A stretch of DNA of 44,801 nt from NCBI RefSeq assembly GCF_030232885.1, contig NZ_JASPGD010000014.1, forward strand, positions 1-44,801. Direction: 5' to 3'. This DNA is from Corynebacterium sp. MSK297 (GTDB lineage Bacteria; Actinomycetota; Actinomycetes; Mycobacteriales; Mycobacteriaceae). Within the stretch, counting starts at the first letter, position 1; each line of letters starts with the position of its first letter. Made by a program: the position numbers and the translations under genes. Under the pieces are notes generated by a model. The model was given only the letters and a program-made list of their open reading frames with translations, searched no databases and was not told where the DNA came from. Below, in pieces: positions 34,113 through 42,721 of this stretch.

Positions 34113-34304
34113 ATGAACGTCATCGTGATCCTCGGAGTTATCTCTATCATTATCGGGCTGTCCTGCATAGGTGCTGCGTATTGGGCAATCCATCGCAAAC
34201 CTACGCGGCGCCCGGCTGTGGTACTCGGGCTAGTTGCGCTGCTGTTTTTGACCGTGATCCCGACAGTGCTGGCAATATTTTTCGCCACCACCAACGCCGG
34301 ATAG
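34113..34304 (+). CDS. Small two-TM membrane protein
   Basis: A 63-residue protein with an excellent ribosome-binding site (AAGGAGACTGC before ATG 34113). Two hydrophobic helices, about residues 3-26 and 37-57, flank a basic turn H-R-K-P-T-R-R-P, so both ends are probably outside. I do not recognise the family. It follows the GT87 gene by 82 bases and precedes the rpsF promoter by 64 bases, so it probably ends the ponA operon. Confidence 0.65.
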   Translation: MNVIVILGVISIIIGLSCIGAAYWAIHRKPTRRPAVVLGLVALLFLTVIPTVLAIFFATTNAG

Positions 34305-34367
34305 TCACAGTTGCCGCCGACACCCGATGTGGTTGTGCGGTGTCTGCCACGGCGGCGCCTCGGATGA

Positions 34368-34396
34368 TTGCGGAAAGACCCTGGGTGCGCTAGTCT
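34368..34396 (+). promoter_or_regulatory. Promoter of rpsF-ssb-rplI
   Basis: TTGCGG (34368-34373) and TAGTCT (34391-34396) are separated by exactly 17 bases, close to the sigma-A type consensus of corynebacteria (TTGNCA / TANNNT). Transcription would begin about 34403, leaving a leader of about 80 bases. Confidence 0.5.
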
Positions 34397-34398
34397 TT

Positions 34399-34451
34399 GA
34401 GGGTTGCTTGACGCAACGAACCCTCCTGCCATATCCGCGAAGGTGATATGG
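34399..34451 (+). promoter_or_regulatory. Leader of rpsF with two hairpins
   Basis: GAGGGTT (34399-34405) pairs with AACCCTC (34419-34425). CCATATC (34429-34435) pairs with GATATGG (34445-34451), ending 19 bases before the AGGAGG. In other bacteria S6:S18 binds rpsF leaders; this could be an autoregulatory element but no known motif was matched. Part of the first stem may lie at or before the start of transcription. Confidence 0.35.
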
Positions 34452-34486
34452 CCGAAACAACAAGACCATAGGAGGTGATGAGGTCC

Positions 34487-34774
34487 GTGCGTCGCTACGA
34501 AGTAATGATCATTCTGGATGCTAAGCAGGATGAACGCACCGTTGCCCCATCCCTGGATAAGTTCCTGGAAACTGTCCGCAAGGATAACGGCAAGGTGGAA
34601 AACGTTGATGTGGTGGGCAAGCGCAGCTTGGCTTACCCAATCAAGAAGAGTTCCGAAGGCATCTACGCCGTCATCAACCTGGAATGCGAACCGGATTCGG
34701 TTAAAGAGCTTGATCGGCGTTTGAACCTTTCCGATACCGTACTGCGTACCAAGGTTCTGCGTACCGACAGCTAA
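34487..34774 (+). CDS. rpsF: 30S ribosomal protein S6
   Basis: 95 residues from GTG 34487, giving [12 protein letters not shown] as in corynebacterial S6. AGGAGG at 34470-34475 lies 11 bases before; ATG 34478 and GTG 34475 are in frame but too close to the ribosome-binding site. The S6 signature [11 protein letters not shown] and E-G-I-Y-A-V-I-N-L are intact. S6 binds S18 on the platform of the small subunit. rpsR (S18) is not next to it, unlike the usual rpsF-ssb-rpsR-rplI order, so its gene lies elsewhere. Confidence 0.92.
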   Translation: MRRYEVMIILDAKQDERTVAPSLDKFLETVRKDNGKVENVDVVGKRSLAYPIKKSSEGIYAVINLECEPDSVKELDRRLNLSDTVLRTKVLRTDS

Positions 34775-34835
34775 ATCCGGATACTGGAGGTCGTAGACCA
34801 CGAACCTGCATCCCGGAAAGTACTGAGGAGAAAAC

Positions 34836-35411
34836 ATGGCACAGGGAGATACCAACATCACGGTGGTCGGCAACGCGGTTGCGGACCCGGAATTGCGCTT
34901 CACCCCCTCGGGTGCAGCGGTGGCTAACTTCCGCATCGCTTCCACGCCGCGGCGCTACAACGCGCAAACGCAGCAGTGGGAAGACGGTGAGGCCCTGTTT
35001 TTGACCTGCAACGCATGGCGCAACATGGCCGAAAACGTTGCAGAATCAGTGTCCAAGGGCATGCGGCTGATCGTGACCGGCCGGTTGCGCCAGCGTTCCT
35101 TCCAAACCAAAGAAGGCGAAAACCGCACTGTCTTTGAAATCGAAGTGGATGAAGTAGGCCCATCGCTGAAATACGCTTCCGCACAAGTGAACCGCAACTC
35201 GCGTGAGGGCGGGTCCGGTAACTTCGGCGGTGGCGGAAACAACCAGTCCAATCAGGGCGGTTTCAGCGGAGGCGCACCTGCTGGCGGTTCTCAGGGCGAA
35301 TTTGGTGGAAACCAATCCAGTCAGTCGAACAACAACGGCCCGGATAACGACCCGTGGAATTCTGCCCCACCTGCTGGTGGATTCGGCGGAGACAGCGAAC
35401 CTCCGTTCTAA
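34836..35411 (+). CDS. ssb: Single-stranded DNA-binding protein
   Basis: A 191-residue SSB. An OB fold covers residues 1-110 ([43 protein letters not shown]). The remaining part is a Gly/Asn/Gln-rich linker ending in the acidic tip D-S-E-P-P-F that recruits replication and repair proteins. Length and linker are typical of actinobacterial SSB. GAGGAGAAA precedes the ATG. It is in the operon between rpsF and rplI. Confidence 0.94.
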   Translation: MAQGDTNITVVGNAVADPELRFTPSGAAVANFRIASTPRRYNAQTQQWEDGEALFLTCNAWRNMAENVAESVSKGMRLIVTGRLRQRSFQTKEGENRTVFEIEVDEVGPSLKYASAQVNRNSREGGSGNFGGGGNNQSNQGGFSGGAPAGGSQGEFGGNQSSQSNNNGPDNDPWNSAPPAGGFGGDSEPPF

Positions 35412-35509
35412 GATTTAGCTCGTTTATTCACCGCAAAACTGCTACACCGCGCCATATTACCCATATCACTGGCGGGGCCAAAGCACACAAACAACGAAAG
35501 GCAGGGATC

Positions 35510-35971
35510 ATGAAACTGATCCTCACCGCTGCCGTTGAGAACCTCGGCGCCGCAGGCGAAGTCGTAGAGGTTAAAAACGGCTACGGACGCAATTACTTGC
35601 TGCCGCGTGGCCTGGCTATCCCAGCCACCGCCGGAGCAGAGAAGAACATCGAAGGCATTCGCCGTGCTCAGCAACAGCGCGAGATCCGCGACCTGGATCA
35701 CGCTGTTGAGGTCCGCGAAGCTCTGGACAAGCTGTCCCTGAACGACGTCGTCGTCAAGGTTAAAACCTCCTCGAAGGGTAAGCTCTTCGGTTCGGTTACC
35801 GCAGAAGACGTCGCCCAGGCCGTTGCTAAAGCCGGCGGTCCGAAGTTGGACAAGCGCATCATTGACCTGCCAAAGGCCTTGGTGAAAAAGACTGGTAACT
35901 ACCAGGCTGAGGTTGAATTGCACTCCGATATCAAGGGCAAGATCAACTTCTCTGTCGTCTCTGCTTCCTAG
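35510..35971 (+). CDS. rplI: 50S ribosomal protein L9
   Basis: 153 residues from ATG 35510, which has GAAAGGCAGG before it. The N-terminal rRNA-binding domain has M-K-L-I-L-T-A-A-V-E-N-L-G and the L9 signature G-x2-[GN] G-Y-G-R-N-Y-L-L-P-R-G; a long connecting helix follows, then the C-terminal domain K-G-K-L-F-G-S-V-T. Complete and of normal size. It is the last gene before a strong terminator. Confidence 0.94.
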   Translation: MKLILTAAVENLGAAGEVVEVKNGYGRNYLLPRGLAIPATAGAEKNIEGIRRAQQQREIRDLDHAVEVREALDKLSLNDVVVKVKTSSKGKLFGSVTAEDVAQAVAKAGGPKLDKRIIDLPKALVKKTGNYQAEVELHSDIKGKINFSVVSAS

Positions 35972-36018
35972 AGAGTCCTAGAGAAGCTCTTTAAGTTAAC
36001 GACAACAGCATTAATAAC

Positions 36019-36067
36019 ACTCCCTGTTCGGGTGGTCTGTGAGGGGACCACCTGGGCGGGGAGTTTT
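36019..36067 (+). terminator. Rho-independent terminator after rplI
   Basis: ACTCCC (36019-36024) pairs with GGGAGT (36059-36064), with an inner stem GGTGGTC (36031-36037) / GACCACC (36046-36052), followed by TTTT. It ends the rpsF-ssb-rplI transcript 48 bases after the stop codon. Confidence 0.8.
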
Positions 36068-36390
36068 GTCGTAGCTATGCCTGCTCTTGGATTCTAAGGG
36101 TCGTTGCACCGATGACGATTACTTAGCTGCTTGGATTCCAGGGGCGTTTGGGGAGGGAAGGGCAAAGTGGCGCTTTTTTACAAATAGTGGCTCAAAACAG
36201 GGCCTAAATCGGTGCTTATTTGTAAAAGTGGACAATGCACGCCGACCTGCCTCCCAGTATGACACCATCTGCCCCCGAAACCTCCGCTCCGACCACACAG
36301 ACAACTCTTTCGGCGAACACCACACCCCGCGCAAACCACACCTCTGCACCACACTCTCGCGCCAGAGCTGCACACAGTGACGAGCGTGCT

Positions 36391-36698
36391 TGTGGATAAC
36401 TTGTGGGATTTGTGAGAATTTTTCCGCGTCCGATGGTGCTGGTGATGTGCGATTTGCGAACAATCCAACATTGTGGGCAGAGAACTTTTTGCTGGTACAA
36501 CGATTATTCAGAGTTTGTGCACAAGCTGTTCAATTCTCTATACCACCGTCGAGCTGGGGTTTTGCAAAGATTGGCAAAAATACTTGCACGGTTATCCACA
36601 AGAATTTCACAAGCTACGGAAAACTAGCAGGTCGCAATCACTCACGGTGGCAGTCTCCACGGACCTCCCGCAACGCATGTGGATAAGCCTGTGGATAA
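36391..36698. promoter_or_regulatory. Cluster of four perfect DnaA boxes upstream of dnaB
   Basis: TTATCCACA or its complement occurs at 36391-36399 (minus), 36592-36600 (plus), 36678-36686 (minus) and 36690-36698 (minus); the last two are 12 bases apart in the same orientation. Near-matches such as TTGTGCACAA (near 36515) lie between them, in an AT-richer stretch. No gene is convincing in 36068-36782. The cluster could titrate DnaA, regulate dnaB, or be a secondary initiation site. dnaA and dnaN are not here, so chromosomal oriC is not claimed. Confidence 0.75.
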
Positions 36699-36782
36699 CT
36701 TTTGGTTGCGGTCGTGGCTGTGGTTGCGGTCGGGTCGTTAAAATAAACTCCACAGAATAACCCACCACGTTAAGGAGACCCC

Positions 36783-38339
36783 ATGAGTCCGGAAGCCAAT
36801 GCGAACTTCGACGACGACTATCAGCTTCCGGAACCACCGCCGGAGGAGCCAAGCTTCGATAACTTCGCGGTTCCTGATCCGCACGATGCGGGCTTCAGCG
36901 TCTCCGACAGCAGTTTTTCCGCAAATACTTTCTCCGGTAATGACGCGCAGTTCCGCTCCCGGAACAGAGGCAGGCGCGGTAAATTCCGCCAGGATCAGGG
37001 CGATGAGTATGCGGAATTGCGTCAGCCGCCGCACGACCGCGACGCAGAGCAAGGTGTGCTGGGAGCGATGCTAATGAGCCCGAACACCGTGATGGAAGTC
37101 ATCGAGGAATTAGATCCCGAGGATTTCTATTACCCTGCGCACAGCCTGATTTATGAGGCCATGCTGGATCTGTATGCCAATGGCGAAAATATTGACCCGG
37201 TGATCGTTTCCGATCGGCTCAACAGGTTCAACAATCAGGAGCGGGCCGGCGGTCCGGTATATTTGCACACCCTGATTTCGACGGTTCCCACGGCCGCGAA
37301 TGCGTTGTATTACGCGGAAATTGTCGCGGAGAAGGCCGTATTGCGCAAGCTTGTCGACGCCGGTACCCGGGTGGTGCAGTTGGGGTATTCCGGAACGGAA
37401 GACGCGGAGGTTGCGTCGGTGATCGACCGTGCCCAGCAGGAAGTATTCGCGGTTGCGCAAAAGCGCAAAACAGAAGATTATCAGGCGTTGAGTGACCTGA
37501 TTAAGCCGACGGTCGACGAGTTGGCGGCGTTGGAGCGCGTGGGTGGTTTGGAATCCGGAGTGCCGACGGGATTTATCGACCTCGACAAGATCACCAATGG
37601 TTTGCATTCAGGCCAGATGATTATTGTCGCGGCCCGTCCGGGCGTGGGTAAATCGACGCTTGCGATGGATTTCATGCGCTCGTGTTCGATTGAGAACGGC
37701 AAGACTTCGGTGATTTTCTCACTCGAGATGTCTGCTTCGGAGATCGTGATGCGTTTGCTTTCGGCCGAGGCAGAAATTCAGCTGACGGATATGCGTGCCG
37801 GAAAGATGGATGAGCGGGCGTGGGAAAAACTCACTGACAAACTCAACACGGTGCAAAACGCGCCGATCTTCATCGATGACTCGCCAAACTTGACGATGAT
37901 GGAGATTCGGTCGAAAGCCCGCAAGTTGAAACAGCAGCATGGTTTAGATTTGCTGGTGTTGGACTATTTGCAGTTGATGAGCTCCGGTAAACGAGTTGAG
38001 TCGCGGCAACAGGAAGTGTCGGAGTTTTCGCGGCAGCTGAAGCTGTTGGCGAAAGAACTGGAGGTACCCGTGGTAGCTATTTCCCAGCTGAACCGTGGCC
38101 CGGAAGCTCGTACGGATAAGAAGCCACAGCTGGCGGACCTACGTGAGTCGGGTTCGTTGGAGCAGGACGCGGATATGGTCATGCTGTTGTACCGGCCGGA
38201 TTCGCAAGACCGCGACGATTCACGTGCGGGTGAGGCCGATATTATTCTTGCGAAACACCGTGGCGGCCCGATCGATACCGTTACCGTGGCACACCGGTTG
38301 CGTTTTTCGCGTTTCGACAACTACGTGCAGAGCATTTAG
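36783..38339 (+). CDS. dnaB: Replicative DNA helicase
   Basis: A 518-residue hexameric helicase. An acidic, disordered N-terminal extension of about 75 residues precedes the N-terminal domain starting P-P-H-D-R-D-A-E-Q-G-V-L-G-A-M-L. The RecA domain has Walker A A-A-R-P-G-V-G-K-S-T, Walker B L-L-V-L-D-Y-L-Q-L-M, and D-L-R-E-S-G-S-L-E-Q-D-A-D-M-V. No intein interrupts it, unlike the M. tuberculosis homologue, in which one is known. AAGGAGACCCC lies before ATG 36783. The strong DnaA-box cluster in its upstream region suggests DnaA-linked expression. Confidence 0.94.
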   Translation: MSPEANANFDDDYQLPEPPPEEPSFDNFAVPDPHDAGFSVSDSSFSANTFSGNDAQFRSRNRGRRGKFRQDQGDEYAELRQPPHDRDAEQGVLGAMLMSPNTVMEVIEELDPEDFYYPAHSLIYEAMLDLYANGENIDPVIVSDRLNRFNNQERAGGPVYLHTLISTVPTAANALYYAEIVAEKAVLRKLVDAGTRVVQLGYSGTEDAEVASVIDRAQQEVFAVAQKRKTEDYQALSDLIKPTVDELAALERVGGLESGVPTGFIDLDKITNGLHSGQMIIVAARPGVGKSTLAMDFMRSCSIENGKTSVIFSLEMSASEIVMRLLSAEAEIQLTDMRAGKMDERAWEKLTDKLNTVQNAPIFIDDSPNLTMMEIRSKARKLKQQHGLDLLVLDYLQLMSSGKRVESRQQEVSEFSRQLKLLAKELEVPVVAISQLNRGPEARTDKKPQLADLRESGSLEQDADMVMLLYRPDSQDRDDSRAGEADIILAKHRGGPIDTVTVAHRLRFSRFDNYVQSI

Positions 38340-38626
38340 ACCGTATAACAGATTTGGGCCATGCAGCAGGTCTGAATCCAGGAGCAAGAAGCGCGGGGTT
38401 GGTCCCTTCTCCCTAGCTAATCAGCCGAGATAATCAACTGGGAAACAACCGATGGAATAGCGTCGGCAAGTTAGTTGTTGTGTCATATGTGCGGCATATT
38501 TTCGGTGCGCATCGCTACGGCGTCTAGGCAGCCCGTCGACGCGAAGGCGAGCATGTGCGCGTACCGTGGGAAGCTGTCGATAAAAGCACGTAGACCCTAT
38601 GCGATCAATTAGAGGAGAATGCCACC
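38340..38626. other. Intergenic region between dnaB and trxA
   Basis: No gene and no clear terminator seen. One CGTCGGCAAG decamer lies at 38461-38470, the only intergenic copy found. Confidence 0.4.
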
Positions 38627-39004
38627 ATGGCAACCGTGGACATTACTGAAGACACCTTCGAAAGCACTGTCGCGGATAACGACATCGTTATCGTTGACTC
38701 CTGGGCTGACTGGTGCGGTCCTTGCCGCCAGTTTGCGCCTACTTTCGAAAAGTCATCGGAAAAGCATGACGACGTCGTGCATGCCAAGTTGGACGTTGAT
38801 AACAACCAGGGCATTGCTGCAGCATTGCACATTCAGTCGATCCCTACTCTGATGATCTTCCGTGATTCGATCATGGTCTTCCGTGAGGCCGGTGCTTTGC
38901 CACCTGCAGCGCTGGAAGATGTTATTCAGCAGGTGAAGGGGCTTGACATGGATGATGTACGCAAGCAGCTTGCAGAACAGAACGCGCAGCAGGACAATTC
39001 CTAG
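38627..39004 (+). CDS. trxA: Thioredoxin
   Basis: A 125-residue thioredoxin with the redox motif W-C-G-P-C (residues about 29-33), the preceding D-S-W-A-D, and the cis-proline in S-I-P-T-L. The C-terminal 20 residues, D-M-D-D-V-R-K-Q-L-A-E-Q, are an acidic extension beyond the usual 105-110. AGAGGAGAATGCC precedes the ATG. It reduces protein disulfides in the cytosol with NADPH via thioredoxin reductase. It seems monocistronic. Confidence 0.93.
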   Translation: MATVDITEDTFESTVADNDIVIVDSWADWCGPCRQFAPTFEKSSEKHDDVVHAKLDVDNNQGIAAALHIQSIPTLMIFRDSIMVFREAGALPPAALEDVIQQVKGLDMDDVRKQLAEQNAQQDNS

Positions 39005-39319
39005 ATTTCGGCCCTAGATCTCTACGAGTTTCTTGTGTGATTCTTGCCCGGATTTCGACCGGTGGAATAAATAGAACGAAGCCAATGCGACGTTCCGTTT
39101 ATTTCGCCGGTTTTGTCCATTCCTGGGGTTTTGCAGCGGATTCAGCGATATCTTTCTGGGTCGGCGGACACAGCAATGCCGACATAATGCCGACATGAGA
39201 CGGCACAGAAGCGCCCGTGCCTGGCTACTATGCAATAGATCACTGAAAAGCCGCCCAGAATTCCGTATTATTTTTGGAGTACGGCGATAGACGAAATTCG
39301 ATTTCGGAATGGAGCAAAC
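39005..39319. other. sucC upstream region with tandem 11-bp repeat
   Basis: AATGCCGACAT occurs twice in immediate tandem at 39175-39185 and 39186-39196, one helical turn apart, about 125 bases before sucC. No gene is evident. The repeats could bind a regulator of sucCD. Confidence 0.45.
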
Positions 39320-40498
39320 GTGGATCTATACGAGTACCAAGCTCGTGACTTGTTCAGCGCACACGATGTCCCTGTGCTGCAGGGCATTGTCGCAACGAAC
39401 CCAGAGCAGGCAAAGCAGGCAGCCGAGAAGATCAACTCCGATCTTTTCGTGGTTAAAGCACAGGTGAAAACCGGTGGCCGTGGTAAAGCCGGTGGCGTCA
39501 AGCTGGCCAAGAGCCCAGCAGAGGTTGCGGAAAAAGCTGAGGAAATCCTCGGCTTGGATATTAAGGGCCACACCGTTAAGACCATCATGGTTGCCGAGGG
39601 TGCAGACATCGCAGAAGAGTACTATTTCTCGATCCTGCTGGACCGCACCAAGCGCCGCTACCTGGCCATGTGCTCCAAAGAAGGCGGCGTGGAGATTGAA
39701 ACGCTCGCCGCAGAGCAGCCAGAAAAGCTGGTGCGCAAGAACTTCTCGCCACTGGAGGGGTTGACCGAGGATATCGCTCGGGATATCGCCAAGGAAGCCG
39801 GCTTTAGCGACGAGGAAACTGAGCAGCTGGTTCCTGTTTTCCGTAAACTTTACGAGGTTTATGAGCAGGAAGACGCCCAGTTGGTTGAGGTTAACCCGCT
39901 GGTCAAGACCGATGACGGTCGCATCATTGCTCTCGACGGCAAGGTGTCTCTCGACGACAACGCAGTGTTCCGTCATGAAGACCACGCGAACCTGGAGGAC
40001 GCCGCCGCGGCTGATCCTTTGGAGCGTCGCGCCAAGGAACTGGATCTGAACTACGTCAAGCTCGACGGCAGCGTCGGTGTGATTGGTAACGGTGCTGGTC
40101 TGGTTATGTCCACGCTGGACGTTACCGCTTACGCCGGTGAAGAATTCGGCTCGAAGCCAAAGCCAGCGAACTTCCTGGACATCGGTGGCGGTGCCAATGC
40201 CTCTGTCATGGCTAATGGCCTCGAGGTCATCTTCAGCGATGAACAGGTGAAATCCGTATTCGTTAATGTTTTCGGTGGTATCACCGCTTGTGACGAAGTA
40301 GCGAATGGCATTGTGCAGGCCAACAAGATCCTGGCTGATCAGGGCGTGCAGGCGAAGCCAATGGTCGTCCGTTTGGACGGCAACAATGCAGAGTTAGGAC
40401 GCAAGATCCTCAGCGAGGCTGGCTTGGCACACGTTGAACAGGTAACCACCATGGACGAAGCAGCACGCCGTGCAGCCGAACTGGCTGACCAGGCTTAA
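39320..40498 (+). CDS. sucC: Succinyl-CoA synthetase beta subunit
   Basis: A 392-residue ATP-grasp protein starting at GTG 39320 with GGAG upstream. The N-terminus [12 protein letters not shown] and [17 protein letters not shown] are diagnostic; further on come [19 protein letters not shown] and F-V-N-V-F-G-G-I-T. With SucD it makes succinate, CoA and ATP/GTP in the citric acid cycle. It forms an operon with sucD 18 bases on. Confidence 0.95.
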   Translation: MDLYEYQARDLFSAHDVPVLQGIVATNPEQAKQAAEKINSDLFVVKAQVKTGGRGKAGGVKLAKSPAEVAEKAEEILGLDIKGHTVKTIMVAEGADIAEEYYFSILLDRTKRRYLAMCSKEGGVEIETLAAEQPEKLVRKNFSPLEGLTEDIARDIAKEAGFSDEETEQLVPVFRKLYEVYEQEDAQLVEVNPLVKTDDGRIIALDGKVSLDDNAVFRHEDHANLEDAAAADPLERRAKELDLNYVKLDGSVGVIGNGAGLVMSTLDVTAYAGEEFGSKPKPANFLDIGGGANASVMANGLEVIFSDEQVKSVFVNVFGGITACDEVANGIVQANKILADQGVQAKPMVVRLDGNNAELGRKILSEAGLAHVEQVTTMDEAARRAAELADQA

Positions 40499-40516
40499 GG
40501 AAGGGGCATAAAAACA

Positions 40517-41404
40517 GTGTCTATTTTTCTCGACTCAGATTCGAAGATCATCGTTCAGGGCATGACCGGCTCTGAAGGTATGAAGCACACCCAGCGCATG
40601 CTGCACTCGGGTGCCAATATCGTTGGTGGTGTCAACCCAAAGAAAGCCGGCGAACAGGTGGAATTCGAGGGCGGTAAGACCGTCCCAGTGTTTGGCTCCG
40701 TGGAAGATGCTAAGAACGAGACCGGAGCTAACGTCTCTGTACTTTTCGTTCCAGCGAAGTTCACCAAGGCCGCTGCGGAAGAAGCCATTGATGCCGAGAT
40801 GCCACTCGTCGTCGTGATCACCGAAGGTGTACCAGTGAAGGACACCGCGGAATTCCACGCTGCTGCACAAAAGAGCGGCAAGACCCGCATTATTGGACCA
40901 AACTGCCCTGGTTTGATCTCCCCAGGCAAGTCCAATGCAGGCATCATTCCGGCAGAGACTGCTCCAAACCCAGGCAAGATCGGCTTGGTTTCTAAATCCG
41001 GTACCTTGACCTACCAGATGATGTACGAGTTGCGTGACATCGGATTCACCTCGTGCGTTGGTATCGGTGGTGACCCAGTTATTGGTACTACGCATATCGA
41101 TGCTATTGAGGCATTCGAGAATGATCCTGAGACTGAAGCCATCATTATGATCGGTGAGATCGGTGGCGACGCTGAGGAAAACGCAGCGGAATACATCAAG
41201 GAAAACGTCACCAAGCCAGTTGTCGGTTATATCGCGGGCTTCACCGCTCCAGAAGGCAAGACCATGGGCCATGCTGGCGCTATTGTTTCTGGTTCTTCCG
41301 GAACCGCAGAAGCTAAGAAGCAAGCTTTGGAAGCTGCTGGCGTCAAGGTCGGCAAGACTCCAACCGATGCTGCCAACCTGATGCGCGAAATCATTGGTGC
41401 CTAA
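40517..41404 (+). CDS. sucD: Succinyl-CoA synthetase alpha subunit
   Basis: 295 residues from GTG 40517 with AAGGAAGGGG before it. The CoA-binding Rossmann domain has [10 protein letters not shown] and N-C-P-G-L-I-S-P-G. The ligase part carries [14 protein letters not shown], containing the phosphohistidine (His in GHAGA). Complete; pairs with sucC. Terminator at 41480. Confidence 0.95.
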   Translation: MSIFLDSDSKIIVQGMTGSEGMKHTQRMLHSGANIVGGVNPKKAGEQVEFEGGKTVPVFGSVEDAKNETGANVSVLFVPAKFTKAAAEEAIDAEMPLVVVITEGVPVKDTAEFHAAAQKSGKTRIIGPNCPGLISPGKSNAGIIPAETAPNPGKIGLVSKSGTLTYQMMYELRDIGFTSCVGIGGDPVIGTTHIDAIEAFENDPETEAIIMIGEIGGDAEENAAEYIKENVTKPVVGYIAGFTAPEGKTMGHAGAIVSGSSGTAEAKKQALEAAGVKVGKTPTDAANLMREIIGA

Positions 41405-41479
41405 ATCCTGCCGTCACTGTCAGGCAGCTTTGACGCTGGCTGGCCAGTGATGCAGGGTAGAACGCATAAGCTTGCGGTT

Positions 41480-41523
41480 ACCGGCCCGCTGATCCACAGA
41501 ATCTGGATCGGCGGGCCGGTTTT
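41480..41523 (+). terminator. Strong hairpin terminator after sucD
   Basis: ACCGGCCCGC (41480-41489) pairs with GCGGGCCGGT (41511-41520), continued by GATCCA / TGGATC on the inside, followed by TTTT. The remaining gap to 41661 contains a short direct repeat, TATTGCAAAGCAG, near 41608 and 41622. Confidence 0.85.
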
Positions 41524-41661
41524 GTCTGTCTGCGCATTCCGGAGCCTCGCACACAGATTCCGTATTATGGGCTGCAAGAATGCAATTAAGCTACGCAGCG
41601 AATGCTATTGCAAAGCAGCCTATTGCAAAGCAGATTGTTGCAACCAAGGAGTGAAGCGAAC

Positions 41662-42507
41662 ATGGCTAACCCGATTAGCAAGGGCTGGAAATACCTTATG
41701 GCGTCGTTTGACAACAAGATCGACGAGCACGCAGACCCGAAGGTACAGATCAAGCAAGCAGCCGACGCTGCGAAACAACAGCACCGGGAAATTTCTGAGC
41801 AAGCATCCAAGGTGATTGGTAACCAGAAACAGCTGGAGATGCAGCTGAACCGCTTGTTGCAAAGCCAAGAGGAATATCAGTCACAAGCTCGAGAAGCTTT
41901 GCAGGCGGCAGATAAGGCTGAGCGCGACGGTGAAACAGCGAAGGCCCAGCGATTCACTGAGACTGCAGAGCTGATCGCTTCCCAGTTAGTCGGCGTGGAA
42001 AAAGAGCTGGAACAGACCAAGGAAATGTATAGTTCCGCGAAACGTTCTTCGGAACAGGCGAAAGCGGAGCTGCAAAAATCCGAGGCGCGGTTAGAAGAAC
42101 AGCTCAATGAAGTTCGTCGCCTGGAGCAGCAGGTCGATCAGACCAAGATGCAGGAAAAGACCAGCGCGGCGATGGACTCGATGAATGAACAGATCGGCAG
42201 TAATGATTCCGCCCCAACGTTGGATGGGGTTCGCGATAAGATCGAGCGTCGTTATGCGAATGCGCTGGGAGCGCAGGAACTTTCACGTAGTTCTGCCAGC
42301 GATGCCATGGCGGAAATCTCTTCTGGAACTTCGACCCGTGATATCAAGGCCAGTGCGAAATTAGACGAGATTCGCGCCTCGATGGGTGCTGGTGCGGGAT
42401 CGCACAACAAAGCTATTGACTCTGCTGCTGACAACGCTGGCGGCAACGGCGACGTTGACAGCGCTGATTCCACAGACGATGGCAAATCCGCAGACGCTTG
42501 TCGGTAA
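41662..42507 (+). CDS. PspA/IM30 family protein
   Basis: 281 residues from ATG 41662, after AAGGAG. The sequence is nearly all helical: K-A-A-D-A-A-K-Q-Q-H-R-E-I-S-E-Q-A coiled coil, residues about 25-190, with the heptad pattern of PspA/Vipp1 (ESCRT-III-like) proteins. The N-terminal segment M-A-N-P-I-S-K-G-W-K-Y-L-M-A-S-F-D-N-K-I-D is the amphipathic membrane-binding helix. The last 50 residues are Ala/Asp/Gly-rich and disordered. A role in membrane stress or repair is known for the family; pspB/pspC-like partners are not adjacent. Confidence 0.85.
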   Translation: MANPISKGWKYLMASFDNKIDEHADPKVQIKQAADAAKQQHREISEQASKVIGNQKQLEMQLNRLLQSQEEYQSQAREALQAADKAERDGETAKAQRFTETAELIASQLVGVEKELEQTKEMYSSAKRSSEQAKAELQKSEARLEEQLNEVRRLEQQVDQTKMQEKTSAAMDSMNEQIGSNDSAPTLDGVRDKIERRYANALGAQELSRSSASDAMAEISSGTSTRDIKASAKLDEIRASMGAGAGSHNKAIDSAADNAGGNGDVDSADSTDDGKSADACR

Positions 42508-42643
42508 CTAGTTCGCAAGTTCAGATCGGCAGCAGTAAGCAGGCTCAGATCGGCAAGAGTATGCCGGTTCTTGTTCGCAGTCGTAATCGAGTAGCCGACG
42601 GTTATCAGCCGTCAAGGCCAGCTTCTGCGCTTTTGCACAACGA

Positions 42644-42677
42644 AAAGCGCGGACCACGTTGAGGTGGCCCGCGCTTT
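42644..42677. terminator. Bidirectional terminator between PspA and NYN genes
   Basis: AAAGCGCGGACCAC (42644-42657) pairs with GTGGCCCGCGCTTT (42664-42677) with one mismatch and a 6-base loop. It serves both convergent genes. Confidence 0.75.
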
Positions 42678-42721
42678 GTGTTTCGCGGATATCGACTGTT
42701 TATCCGGTCGTCTCTGCCCCT

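Noticed and set aside
36391..36698. Chromosomal replication origin
   Set aside because: The usual corynebacterial origin lies by dnaA-dnaN, which are absent; four boxes alone do not define oriC.
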